Positions 18,205 to 26,858 of a stretch of 62,763 nt of DNA are shown piece by piece. This DNA comes from JAWXUD01 sp044432945 (GTDB lineage Bacteria > Cyanobacteriota > Vampirovibrionia > Gastranaerophilales > Gastranaerophilaceae). Within the stretch, counting starts at the first letter, position 1, and the number at the start of each line of letters is the position of its first letter. Where the stretch lies: NCBI GenBank assembly GCA_044432945.1, contig JAWXUD010000006.1, positions 1-62,763 on the forward strand, given 5' to 3'. The notes under the pieces were generated by a model that saw only the letters and a list, made by a program, of their open reading frames with translations, had not been told where the DNA came from and did not search any database. The position numbers and the translations under genes are program-made.

Positions 18205-18289
18205 AAAATAATTTTAACACTTGACAATTGTTTTTATAACCATTAAAATTGCTTTAATAACAACAATAAGATAAATCAATAGAGGATAT
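18205..18289. promoter_or_regulatory. Divergent promoter between XRE regulator 2 and the 64-residue gene
   Basis: For the plus strand, TTGACA (18221-18226) is 17 bp from a TAAAAT box. For the minus strand, the -10 is at 18211-18216. Scattered ATTGTT/AACAAT arms could be an operator but form no clean palindrome. AGAGGA precedes the plus-strand ATG. Confidence 0.5.
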
Positions 18290-18484
18290 ATGAACGATAA
18301 TAAAAATTTATCAGAAAGATTGGGGCAGGTTTATGATGATGTTTTAAAAATGAAATACGTTTTAAATTGTGCATTCTACAAATCAGAAAGCTCATCAGAA
18401 ACCGTTGTGCTTTCAGACTTAGCGATTAATTTGGTTGAAAAGATTATCGAAGATTTAACACTAATTCTTGAGGCTTCTGAATAA
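18290..18484 (+). CDS. Small helical hypothetical protein beside an XRE regulator
   Basis: Sixty-four residues, predicted almost wholly helical (SERLGQVYDDVLKMKYVL ... DLAINLVEKIIEDLTLILEA), acidic, with no membrane segment or cysteine pair. It has an AGAGGA site and a good TTGACA promoter under a divergent XRE gene. The position matches the slot taken by prepilins in the other cassettes. The function is unknown; antitoxin-like or regulator-binding roles are only guesses. Confidence 0.55.
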   Translation: MNDNKNLSERLGQVYDDVLKMKYVLNCAFYKSESSSETVVLSDLAINLVEKIIEDLTLILEASE

Positions 18485-18495
18485 AATGAAGCGAT

Positions 18496-18535
18496 TTAAT
18501 CAATCTTTTATAATTCTTCTGAAGTCGTTTCATAA
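18496..18535 (-). pseudogene. Remnant of a duplicated XRE gene C-terminus
   Basis: Read on the minus strand this encodes ETTSEEL-stop-KID-stop. It aligns with the end of the intact regulator (MTPEELLKID) 0.5 kb away, including the DNA after the stop codon. One in-frame stop breaks it. Only about 40 bp survive. Confidence 0.55.
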
Positions 18536-18638
18536 ACATTTTTTAACCTCACTTCGCTAAAGTCAAACTTTAAATACCAAACCCAATATGGCAATTTTAT
18601 TTCATCTATGCTTAGGTGTTATCCCATATTTAGATCTA

Positions 18639-18684
18639 AATTCCCCTCCACTGGAGGGGTGGCAACGGAGTTGACGGGGTGGTT
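18639..18684 (+). repeat. Dispersed GC-rich palindromic repeat, copy B
   Basis: Same core as copy A (CCCCTCC-ACT-GGAGGGG, then GTTGACGGGGTGGTT), continuing into TCAATG as in the prepilin-associated copies. Intergenic. Confidence 0.85.
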
Positions 18685-18737
18685 TCAATGCACCAGCTAC
18701 AACGCACCAAAACATTTACCCTAAATGTCACAATCCA

Positions 18738-18782
18738 AATTCCCCTCCCAAGGAGGGGTGCCTGTAAGGCGGGGTGGTTTCA
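18738..18782 (+). repeat. Dispersed GC-rich palindromic repeat, copy C (variant)
   Basis: AATTCCCCTCCCAAGGAGGGGTGCC, then a divergent middle (TGTAAGGC) and the shared end GGGGTGGTTTCAA. It lies 53 bp after copy B in the same orientation. Confidence 0.8.
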
Positions 18783-18880
18783 ATAACAAGACAAAAAAGC
18801 TTTAAACTGAAACAACACGTCATTACCAGTGTTGAAACAGCAATTTGGTCAACACGTGGTAATCCAAATTTTAAACAGAA

Positions 18881-18915
18881 AAAAGAGGTCTTATTTTAAA
18901 AATAAGACCTCTTTT
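18881..18915. terminator. Terminator of the HEAT-repeat gene
   Basis: A long near-perfect stem, AAAAGAGGTCTTATTTT with its complement, just past the stop of the minus-strand gene, with T-runs on both sides. Confidence 0.85.
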
Positions 18916-18935
18916 AATTTTATAAGTTTTATCAA

Positions 18936-19796
18936 CTAAAAAGCATTAGCTGGTTTTTTTTGTTGCATAGCACCTGGAATAGATTGCCAATTAGCAGCCA
19001 TGATTTTTTTGAACGATTTTAGTGCTGTATCTTCCAATTCGCCTAATTCTTCAGCTTCCATAATCAATTCTCTAAGTGGCATCAACGCTCTTTGATCACG
19101 TAAAACACCTAAAGCAGCTGCTGCACCAGCTCTAACTAATTCATTTTCATCTCTATTTTGCATAACTTCAATCAAATTAGGAACAGATTTAATATCATTT
19201 AATTTTCCTAAAGAAGTAACCGCATAGATTTTAACATTTACCCATTCATCATATAACATATTAATGACTTTATCAACAGCTTTTATATTACCGATTTCAC
19301 CTAACGCACGAGTTGCATCACAACGGACATTAACTTTTGCATGGTCTAAAGATTCCATCAAAGCATCAGTTGCAACATCACCAATCTCAATAAGAGCATC
19401 AGTTGCTGTCAAACAAACTTGTGAATTCTCATCGTTTAAGGCTTCTACTAAAGGCTCAACAACAATCTCGCCACCCAAACGACCTAATGCACGAGCCGCA
19501 CGAACACGAACATCAACATTTCTATCTTCACGTAATGAATGAATTAAATGAACAGTTGCTGAACTGTCGCCCAATTCGCCTAATGCACGGGCTGCATACA
19601 ATCTTACTGAACCATTTTTATCAAATTTTAGTACATCGATTAAAGGTGCTACTGCTTTTGAATCACCCATCTCGCCTAAAACACGAGCTGCATTGTATCT
19701 AACTTTTTCAGAACTACTTGTTTTTAAATCTAGTAATAACTCTTCAAAAGACTTTTTAACTTGTTTTTTCTTACTGTTCACACTAATTGTCATCAT
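18936..19796 (-). CDS. HEAT-repeat protein (PBS-lyase-like repeats)
   Basis: A 286-residue alpha-solenoid of about seven repeats of roughly 31 residues. Recurrent signatures are VRYNAARVLGEMGD, VRLYAARALGELGD, VRVRAARALGRLGG, VRCDATRALGEIGN and VKIYAVTSLGKLND. It has a basic N-terminus (SKKKQVKKS) and no signal peptide, so it is a cytoplasmic scaffold or binding protein. GGAGG precedes the tandem ATGs at 19796/19793. In cyanobacteria such repeats include phycobilisome lyases and chaperones, but nothing here implies pigment chemistry; the partner is unknown. Confidence 0.88.
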   Translation of the reverse strand: MMTISVNSKKKQVKKSFEELLLDLKTSSSEKVRYNAARVLGEMGDSKAVAPLIDVLKFDKNGSVRLYAARALGELGDSSATVHLIHSLREDRNVDVRVRAARALGRLGGEIVVEPLVEALNDENSQVCLTATDALIEIGDVATDALMESLDHAKVNVRCDATRALGEIGNIKAVDKVINMLYDEWVNVKIYAVTSLGKLNDIKSVPNLIEVMQNRDENELVRAGAAAALGVLRDQRALMPLRELIMEAEELGELEDTALKSFKKIMAANWQSIPGAMQQKKPANAF

Positions 19797-20110
19797 TTTC
19801 CTCCGATGCTACAATATCACATTCTACACTTATGTATTTATAAAGAATATTTAGAATAATTTATTGCTTTTTTTAGTAACTTATATTAATTTTTGTTTAC
19901 AATTAATTTCTAATTGATTTTCTACTACTGCTAAATTTGAGTTTTTAATTAAGGGTAATACTCACACTTGTAAATTCAATATAACATATTTTTCAAATAA
20001 TTGTTCTCAGTTAATCGTTTTTTATAAAAACTTATTAAATATTTTATAAAACATACATCTGTTTAAGTTATATTAAAAAGAATTTTGTTAACACCAAACG
20101 CCATTTACTA
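19797..20110. other. Intergenic region, no gene seen
   Basis: 314 bp of AT-rich sequence between the HEAT gene start and the histidine kinase stop. A TAGAAT (minus strand, 19823-19828) could be the -10 of the HEAT gene. No other structure was recognised. Confidence 0.5.
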
Positions 20111-21766
20111 CTAACTAGGGATAGTAATAACAAACTCACTACCAACCCCAAGCTCACTGATAGCGGTAATCTTACCAGAATGCTTTTCCATAATCTTGTA
20201 ACTAATTGCAAGCCCCAAACCAGTTCCAACACCTACACCTTTTGTCGTAAAACCAGCCAGAAATATCTTATTCAGGTCATTTTGCTCTATTCCTTTGCCA
20301 TCATCTTTTATTCTTACAATCAACTGATTATCGACAAAATCCGTACTAATCTCAATTTTACCTTGCCCCTCAATTGATTGACAAGCATTCACCAATACGT
20401 TTGTAAAAACCTGATTTAACATATTTGGAAAACAGCTAATAGCGGGGATTTCGCCATATTTCCTAACAACATCGATCCTATTTTTTGTTTCGTGCCTAAT
20501 CAAATCTAGGGTCAAATCAAGCTCTTTATTTATATCAGCGAACTGTTGTTCTGATTCATCTAAACGAACGAATTTTTTCAAGCTCGTAACTATGTTACTA
20601 ATCCTTTGTATAGCCTCATTATCGATTAAATTAATCTCCTCAATTGTATCTTGAAACTCTCCACAATCCAGTCTTGGCAATAGTTTTGCCATAATCCCAT
20701 TATTTGACTTAATCGAAGCAACAGGCGTATTAATCTCATGAGCGACCCCAGCTACTAATTGCCCCAAAGATGCCATTTTCTCTGAATTAATCAATTGCAC
20801 CTGAGTTTCTTTCAATTCCTGCATTGCAATTTGCAATTCATTTACTGTTTTTATATTAGTTTGATAAAGGTCTGCCCTTACAATTGCGTTTGACAATTGT
20901 GTAGATATAGCTTCCAAAATTTCAATCTCTTCGCTCAATTCTTTTTTCTGATAACTGAGCAAAACTATCACACCTATTAGCTTTTGGCTCTGATGAATTG
21001 GCATAATTATTCTCATACTCGATTGTTGAAAAGGTTTAGCATTAAGATATTCGACCAAACAATTTGTCACAGAAATCTTTTTTTGTTCAATAAGCTTTAT
21101 TGCATTCTCATCAAAACTAATTTTTTCTAAATAATCCTGTTCACAACAACCAAAACATTCGTTTATAACAAAACCATCAACATCAAATTTTGCATAATAA
21201 GCCTTATAAGCACCAAATATTTGTGATAATTCTTTCAATGTCGAATTAATAATTTTTGAAATATCAAAACTTTCTTGAATAAGATTTGACACCTTATTAA
21301 TCAATGCAATCTTAATCGCTTGGCTTTGAGCTTTTTGTTTAATCTTTTGCAACCCCTCATTTTCTGCCAACAATTTTTGATAATCCTCACGAAGCTTTTC
21401 ATATTCACCATAAATTTTTTCAGCAGAATTCTCAGCACTAACATCGCTTAAAAAAATCATAGTATAGCCACGTTTTTTTATCGCTATCAAGTCATAATAC
21501 AGGATTTCACCACTAATTTTTTGATATGAGATATGAGCAAAAAAGTTTTCTTTTGAATTAATTGCATGAAATATTGGAGAATAATTTTCAATATCATCAC
21601 TCTCTAAAGGACAAAGATTAAAACTTGTATTATGAGAAAATTTTTGCAGATTAATAAAGTCGCAAAACCATCTTTTAAAAGTATTATTGCGATAAACCAC
21701 ATCATTATTTTTGTTAATAACAATCACGGCATCTCTGTATTGACTAAAGACATTGAACTTTTTCAT
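20111..21766 (-). CDS. Cytoplasmic sensor histidine kinase (PAS-GAF-HisKA-HATPase)
   Basis: A 551-residue kinase without membrane helices. An N-terminal PAS-like segment (RDAVIVINKNNDVVYRNNTF) is followed by a coiled coil, a GAF-like domain with several cysteines, and the dimerisation/phosphoacceptor segment SLGQLVAGVAHEINTPVASI (His near residue 343). The ATP-binding domain has N-box NQVFTNVLVNACQSI, G1 DDGKGI, F-box NKIFLAGFTTK and G2 GVGTGLGLAISYKI. The ATG at 21766 is preferred because minus-strand TATAAT (21773-21778) lies exactly 6 nt upstream (leaderless). No response regulator is adjacent, so it is an orphan kinase. Confidence 0.88.
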   Translation of the reverse strand: MKKFNVFSQYRDAVIVINKNNDVVYRNNTFKRWFCDFINLQKFSHNTSFNLCPLESDDIENYSPIFHAINSKENFFAHISYQKISGEILYYDLIAIKKRGYTMIFLSDVSAENSAEKIYGEYEKLREDYQKLLAENEGLQKIKQKAQSQAIKIALINKVSNLIQESFDISKIINSTLKELSQIFGAYKAYYAKFDVDGFVINECFGCCEQDYLEKISFDENAIKLIEQKKISVTNCLVEYLNAKPFQQSSMRIIMPIHQSQKLIGVIVLLSYQKKELSEEIEILEAISTQLSNAIVRADLYQTNIKTVNELQIAMQELKETQVQLINSEKMASLGQLVAGVAHEINTPVASIKSNNGIMAKLLPRLDCGEFQDTIEEINLIDNEAIQRISNIVTSLKKFVRLDESEQQFADINKELDLTLDLIRHETKNRIDVVRKYGEIPAISCFPNMLNQVFTNVLVNACQSIEGQGKIEISTDFVDNQLIVRIKDDGKGIEQNDLNKIFLAGFTTKGVGVGTGLGLAISYKIMEKHSGKITAISELGVGSEFVITIPS

Positions 21767-21841
21767 AATAATATTATAATTTAGAAAAACCACTCGGGCA
21801 ATTTGTAAATTTTAAGCCAAGCTCTTGTTCTAATCATAAAA

Positions 21842-22708
21842 TCAATTGTTTAAAATCAAGTCATAACAAAGATTTTCCACAACAATCGCATTTTGCATAT
21901 TTAAAGCGACCTGACTTTTTGCCTTCTCAACAGATTTCAAATCTCTTATCAATTTCAATTTTAAAGAAGGATTTTGCAACGAATTTTGCAACAACATATT
22001 AATATAATTCTGCATTTGTGAAAAAATCTCTAACGCATCGTTATCTTTAATCAAAACGATAATCCTATCAATCAAATCCAAAACATTTTCACGCTCTAAC
22101 TCTAAATACCCACCAAACACGTCATCAACAAGCTCATAACCATCATCAACAGAGGCTTTTGATGGGACATAAAAACATTGAGAACGAGATACAATCGTAT
22201 TAATCATATCTGATTTATCTTTTGTCAAAAAAATAAAAGTCGTATTTGACGGTGGCTCTTCAAAAGTTTTCAACAAAGAATTAGCTGCCTCAGGCTGAAA
22301 ATTCTTCTGATTTAATCCTAAAACATTTCCCTCATCATCTTTATCGCAAAAAACGAAAACACGATGATACTCGCTAGAAACCAACAAATCTTTTTTTATC
22401 ATCGCTGATTGTGCAACCGAAATAACCGTTTTTGAGGTATCACTACTTGGCTTGTTATCAAGTCGAGAAATAGTCAAAACAGCAGGGTGCTTGTTCTCTC
22501 TAATCCACCTACAATTCAAGCATTCACAAGTCTGTGTATGACTGCCACGACAGTTTAGCATTCGAGCTATTTCTAAGGACAAACTATATTGCGACCCCAA
22601 ATCCGAACCATAGAACAAAATACAATGTGCTATATTTTTATCAACCATATTAATCCCATTTTCAAAATAATTCATCAAAAATGGATATTTATCACTTAAA
22701 TAAGACAT
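21842..22708 (-). CDS. holB: DNA polymerase III delta' subunit-like (clamp loader)
   Basis: A 288-residue AAA+-fold clamp-loader protein. It has a zinc-binding cysteine set (LNCRGSHTQTCECLNCRW) and the conserved AANSLLKTFEEPPSNTTFIF segment that precedes sensor 1 in delta', then SRSQCFYVP. The phosphate-binding loop is not canonical (FYGSDLGSQYS), as expected for the non-hydrolysing delta' subunit. It overlaps holA by 17 nt, so the two clamp-loader subunits are coupled. Confidence 0.82.
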   Translation of the reverse strand: MSYLSDKYPFLMNYFENGINMVDKNIAHCILFYGSDLGSQYSLSLEIARMLNCRGSHTQTCECLNCRWIRENKHPAVLTISRLDNKPSSDTSKTVISVAQSAMIKKDLLVSSEYHRVFVFCDKDDEGNVLGLNQKNFQPEAANSLLKTFEEPPSNTTFIFLTKDKSDMINTIVSRSQCFYVPSKASVDDGYELVDDVFGGYLELERENVLDLIDRIIVLIKDNDALEIFSQMQNYINMLLQNSLQNPSLKLKLIRDLKSVEKAKSQVALNMQNAIVVENLCYDLILNN

Positions 22709-23648
22709 TTTCTATTTCACCCTCTACATTAAACGCCAACCCTGATTTGATTATATACTCTGCCTCAGTCAAATTCTGTTTCAACTTTATCAAATCTTTC
22801 AAACTCGTATTTTTCAATTTTTGCAGATTAATCTTAACAGCGTACTCGCTCATGCCAGTAAGCTTTAACATCTCAACACCACTCAAATGTTTCGCCTTCG
22901 CCTTGATAATAATCCATTTTCTAACAAGCGTTTGCAACGTTGCAACGATTGCTAATGGATATTTTTTTTCTAAAAGCTTTCTATACTCAAGCAACGCTTT
23001 ATCATAATCCTTTTGCATCAAAAAATCGGAAAACGCAAACAAATCTTCATTAGAAACACAAATATCTCGAATAATATCAACAGTCGCCACATCACTAGGA
23101 TAAACATAAACTTTTAGCTTCTCAATCTCAACGACAATCTGCCTTAAATCATTACCAATCTGTGTAACCAAAGCCAGCGATGCTCCGTCAGCAAATTTCA
23201 ACCCAACATCTTTTGCGATTTTTTTCGCAAACGCTTCCAAATCAGCCGTCTTATAACTAGGGATTGTTGGAAAATCTTTAGCGTTATACTTCGAAAGCAA
23301 TTTAAAAAGCTTTTTACGACTATCTAATTTTTTACCCTCATTACGTGCAAGAGTTGCAACAAAAATAATATCGAGATTGTCATTATTATCATCGAGTGCT
23401 TCGCTAATCTGCTTTAATTCTTTATCCTCAAAAGTTTTACTGAAATAATCCAGACAGTTTATAACAATCAACATTTTTCCAAACATCATAGGCTGAGTAC
23501 GCAAAATAGCTACCAAGTCAACAAACTTGGGATTGTTATAAGTCTTAAAACTCATTTCAAGAAAATTTTTATCAAGCTGTTTTTTAAGTTTTACAACCTC
23601 CTGCTCGATATAATAATCTTCATCACCGTGGAAAAAATATACTGCCAT
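22692..23648 (-). CDS. holA: DNA polymerase III delta subunit
   Basis: A 318-residue clamp-opening subunit of the replicative polymerase. Its N-terminus VYFFHGDEDYYIEQEVVKLK is characteristic. QPMMFGKMLIVINCLDYFSK, LDIIFVATLARNEGKKLD and the C-terminal EYRKLLEKKYPLAIVATLQT also match the delta family. The promoter appears to lie between it and the U32 gene: minus-strand TTGTCA (23678-23683), 17 bp, TAAAAA (23655-23660), 6 nt, ATG, again without a Shine-Dalgarno site. It is followed by the overlapping holB. Confidence 0.88.
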   Translation of the reverse strand: MAVYFFHGDEDYYIEQEVVKLKKQLDKNFLEMSFKTYNNPKFVDLVAILRTQPMMFGKMLIVINCLDYFSKTFEDKELKQISEALDDNNDNLDIIFVATLARNEGKKLDSRKKLFKLLSKYNAKDFPTIPSYKTADLEAFAKKIAKDVGLKFADGASLALVTQIGNDLRQIVVEIEKLKVYVYPSDVATVDIIRDICVSNEDLFAFSDFLMQKDYDKALLEYRKLLEKKYPLAIVATLQTLVRKWIIIKAKAKHLSGVEMLKLTGMSEYAVKINLQKLKNTSLKDLIKLKQNLTEAEYIIKSGLAFNVEGEIENVLFK

Positions 23649-23688
23649 AATGTATTTTTATCACAAATCTAGCTCTATGACAAATATT

Positions 23689-25482
23689 TTATAAACTAGG
23701 CTTTACAACCATCTCACAGTTTTTACAATCGAACTCAAGCGGGTATTTTTTGTTTTTATCATCAATCAAAAACAACTCATCAGGACTTTGACACAGGTCA
23801 AACGCAAACTTCAAACAATGCTTCGTTCTCATCAACTCACTAGGCATCTCTCCGCTCTCAACAGACTTCTGACAAACCTCAGCCTGACATTGTTCATAAA
23901 AACATTTCGCACAATCATTATGAACATTAGCACGACAATCCAATTTACTATTATAAAACACATCGTATTTCAATGGTTTTTGACGGATAAAACGATATCT
24001 TTCAACTCGCACTTCCATCAGTTTTTCTAATAGCTCACGGCGTAATTCATTTATCACAGATATTGGTAAAAACGGCAATTCTGATTGCACATAAACCTGT
24101 CTTGCAAAAAAGTCGCTATCGCCCATTTTTTCCATCTGTTTGATGAAATTCTCTTCCATTCTGCCCTTATCTTTTGGCACTTCAGTCTGTAAAACTTCGA
24201 CTTTTGCTGAATTTTTATTATCATCAATAGCTGAAATAAATCCGTCACAATAAGAAATTTCAACCCCAATACGTTTTTTAGTTTTTGAATTAGCTAACAT
24301 TTTTTCAAATTCGACATCATTATTACGATAAATCTCACAACCGACCTTTATCCCACTCATGCGATTTGGATAAATCCTATTTTGCTCAACCCTATTCACC
24401 AAACACCCTTGCAAATGCCCACCAAGCATAAAACAAAGTCCGTCTTGAGGATTAAGAGTTGATTTTGTTTTTACCTCAAAAAAATCACGAGTCGCACGAG
24501 TAACCAACCCTATTCTTTCACCAATAGCTTTTGGCGTATCAAAATTGTAGCAATGCGTGCGTTTTTTTAAAAAATATTCACTAAAACCACGATTAAAACT
24601 CTTGTTAACATTAGGCTCAAAATCCATGAACACTTCGCCAGATGAGGCATTTTTACCAAATTCATCAAGTATTTTGCGATAATGTGCAACGACATTTTTC
24701 ACATAGTTGATATCTTTCAACCTACCTTCGATTTTAAAAGACTTAACCCCCGCCTTAACCAAAGTTCTAATATAATTTGTAGCGTTAAAATCTTTCAAAC
24801 TTAATAGATGCTTATCTTTTGCGATAAATTCACCCTTTGCATTCACTAACGAAAACTTTTTACGACAAGGTTGCGCACACTCTCCACGATTTGCAGAACG
24901 CCCACCAGCAACCTGACTAAAATAACATTGCCCGCTATAACTCACACACAACGCACCATGGATAAATGTTTCTACCTCAATAGCCTCATCATCATGTTTT
25001 GATGACACCCTACGACAAATCTTTTCAATCTGCTCTAACGAAAGTTCTCTTGCAAGAATAATTCGAGAAACACCAACTGATTTAAAAAATTCTGCTTTTT
25101 CTAAAGTTCTATTATCACACTGCGTACTCATATGAATTGCAATAGGTGGCAATTCATTACGCATTGCAAGCTCTAAAATCCCCATATCTTGAACAATAAT
25201 CGCATCGACACCAATCTCATAAAGCTTATGTATCAATTCTTTTGCCTGCAACAATTCCTCATCAGTTAAAATTGTATTTATTGTAACGTGAACTTTTGCA
25301 TAAAACTTGTGTGCATAATCGACAACTTCTTTTATATCTTGTACTGAATTTGCTCCAGCTTGCCTAGCACCAAAATTAGGACCTCCAATATAAACAGCAT
25401 CTGCACCGCACTCGATAGCGGCAAAAGCTGTTTTTTTATCCTTAGCAGGTGCTAATAATTCTAATTTTCTTTTTGTTAACAT
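23689..25482 (-). CDS. Peptidase U32 family protein (RlhA/TrhP-like RNA hydroxylation)
   Basis: A 597-residue member of the U32 family. Relatives RlhA and TrhP hydroxylate 23S rRNA or tRNA, although the family is named after a collagenase. Seen: LELLAPAKDKKTAFAAIECG, GADAVYIGGPNFGARQA, the signature ETFIHGALCVSYSGQCYFSQ, RGECAQPCRKKF with conserved cysteines, and FKIEGRLKDINYVKNVV. The length suits the longer RlhA-type class. A second Cys-rich set (about 530-570, CAKCFYEQCQAEVC) may carry an iron-sulfur cluster. The start at 25482 is favoured because TATAAT (minus, 25489-25494) is 6 nt upstream. Confidence 0.82.
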   Translation of the reverse strand: MLTKRKLELLAPAKDKKTAFAAIECGADAVYIGGPNFGARQAGANSVQDIKEVVDYAHKFYAKVHVTINTILTDEELLQAKELIHKLYEIGVDAIIVQDMGILELAMRNELPPIAIHMSTQCDNRTLEKAEFFKSVGVSRIILARELSLEQIEKICRRVSSKHDDEAIEVETFIHGALCVSYSGQCYFSQVAGGRSANRGECAQPCRKKFSLVNAKGEFIAKDKHLLSLKDFNATNYIRTLVKAGVKSFKIEGRLKDINYVKNVVAHYRKILDEFGKNASSGEVFMDFEPNVNKSFNRGFSEYFLKKRTHCYNFDTPKAIGERIGLVTRATRDFFEVKTKSTLNPQDGLCFMLGGHLQGCLVNRVEQNRIYPNRMSGIKVGCEIYRNNDVEFEKMLANSKTKKRIGVEISYCDGFISAIDDNKNSAKVEVLQTEVPKDKGRMEENFIKQMEKMGDSDFFARQVYVQSELPFLPISVINELRRELLEKLMEVRVERYRFIRQKPLKYDVFYNSKLDCRANVHNDCAKCFYEQCQAEVCQKSVESGEMPSELMRTKHCLKFAFDLCQSPDELFLIDDKNKKYPLEFDCKNCEMVVKPSL

Positions 25483-25507
25483 CATTTGATTATAATATAA
25501 ACAAAAT

Positions 25508-25541
25508 AAAAAGCGTCAAAACAAAAGTTTTGACGCTTTTT
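25508..25541. terminator. Terminator after the iron alcohol dehydrogenase gene
   Basis: A perfect AAAAAGCGTCAAAAC/GTTTTGACGCTTTTT stem with an AAAA loop. Its arm contains a minus-strand TTGACG that could be the -35 of the U32 gene, so terminator and next promoter seem interleaved. Confidence 0.88.
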
Positions 25542-25565
25542 ACTAGAAAACTAATTGTTTGAATT

Positions 25566-26765
25566 TTATAACGAATTACGATAAATAGCCTCAACAACCT
25601 CTTTATCATCACCGCTTGGCCCGATAGATAACAAGCCACTCAATGATGGAGTTGTATAAACTAAATTCACCAATCTATCAATATCAGCCTCACTAAAGCC
25701 TTCATCGTGTAGTTTTTGAGGCACACCAACTGATTTCAACCATTCATAAACTCCTGCCGAAGCTTTTTTAGCGTCACCCGCCTCTGGTTTTAAATCCCCT
25801 GCGATAGGTGCAAGAATTTCAGCTAAAACGTAAGGTCTATCTTTATAAATAGTTTCAACAACAGCAGGTAGCAAAATCGCCAAACCAAGACCGTGCGACA
25901 ATTCGTGTTTAACCGCACTCAACGGGTGTTCAAGAGCGTGAGTATAGTGCAACAAACCGTTATCAAAACACACCCCGCCCATCATCGCAGCATAAGCCAA
26001 GAAATAACGAGCCTCTAAATCATCAGAATTAGCGATAGCTTTTGGCAAATATTTTGCAACCAAAGCAATAACGTCTTTTGCAATTGATATTGAATAAGGC
26101 GAAGCTACAGTAGAAGTCGCAGCCTCAACAACATGGTTAACCGCATCAATCGATACAAAACGAGTTTGCTCACCTGACAATTTTGTCATCAACTGAGGAT
26201 CATCAATTGCAAACATTGGATAAATACAATCATAAGCGATCGCTGGTTTGAAATCTTTTTCAGGAACAGTAACAACAGCAAAACGATTTGTTTCAGTACC
26301 AGTACCGTGAGTAAGGTTTATTGCCACAATTGGTGCAGCTTTTTCTGGAGCGAATTCAAACTCATAAATATCGTTGGTAGTTTTATCAGGATATTCAAGC
26401 AAAATAGCAACCGATTTACCAGCGTCAATCGGCGAACCGCCTCCAATAGCGATTACGGCCTCTGCCCCAAATTCTTTTGCCATAGTCGCAGCCTCGTCAA
26501 CTTGATGAGTAGTAGGGTTTGGAGTAACTTTGTCAAAATTGATATACTCAATATCATTATTTTTTAACGCAGCTTCCACATATCCCCAAGCACCAGTGAT
26601 TTTGTATGCATTACGACCCGACATCACAATTACTTTATTAATTGACTTTGATTTTAATACTTTTGCTACATCTTCAATTTTTTGTATAGCCCCAACACCA
26701 AAATAAACTGTCGTACGAGTACGGATTTCTTTGATATCCGTAATATTTATGTCATTTTCCCACAT
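25566..26765 (-). CDS. Iron-containing alcohol dehydrogenase
   Basis: A 399-residue group III metal-dependent dehydrogenase that interconverts an alcohol (often a diol or butanol) and aldehyde with NAD(P)H. The cofactor motif is AVIAIGGGSPIDAGKSVAI. Metal ligands are the Asp and His of SIDAVNHVVEAA and the two His of LLHYTHALEHPLSAVKHEL. GTGTETNRFAVVT also fits. GGAG precedes the ATG. It is distinct from the C-terminal half of AdhE at 46.7 kb. The substrate is not predictable. Confidence 0.9.
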   Translation of the reverse strand: MWENDINITDIKEIRTRTTVYFGVGAIQKIEDVAKVLKSKSINKVIVMSGRNAYKITGAWGYVEAALKNNDIEYINFDKVTPNPTTHQVDEAATMAKEFGAEAVIAIGGGSPIDAGKSVAILLEYPDKTTNDIYEFEFAPEKAAPIVAINLTHGTGTETNRFAVVTVPEKDFKPAIAYDCIYPMFAIDDPQLMTKLSGEQTRFVSIDAVNHVVEAATSTVASPYSISIAKDVIALVAKYLPKAIANSDDLEARYFLAYAAMMGGVCFDNGLLHYTHALEHPLSAVKHELSHGLGLAILLPAVVETIYKDRPYVLAEILAPIAGDLKPEAGDAKKASAGVYEWLKSVGVPQKLHDEGFSEADIDRLVNLVYTTPSLSGLLSIGPSGDDKEVVEAIYRNSL

Positions 26766-26846
26766 AATAAAACTCTCCTTTCATGCAGTAACAAATATAT
26801 TATACTAAAATACAAATTTCTTTGCAATAAAATTTTACGGTTATAG

Positions 26847-26858
26847 TAATATGTATAT
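26847..26858 (+). promoter_or_regulatory. -10 box of leaderless hemW
   Basis: TAATAT (26847-26852), 6 nt, then the ATG of hemW. TTGCAA at 26822-26827 could be a -35 with a long 19-bp spacer. Confidence 0.5.

Noticed and set aside
18639..18782. CRISPR array, because of two similar repeats with a spacer-like interval
   Set aside because: Only two imperfect copies, the same unit is dispersed elsewhere singly, and no cas genes are present.
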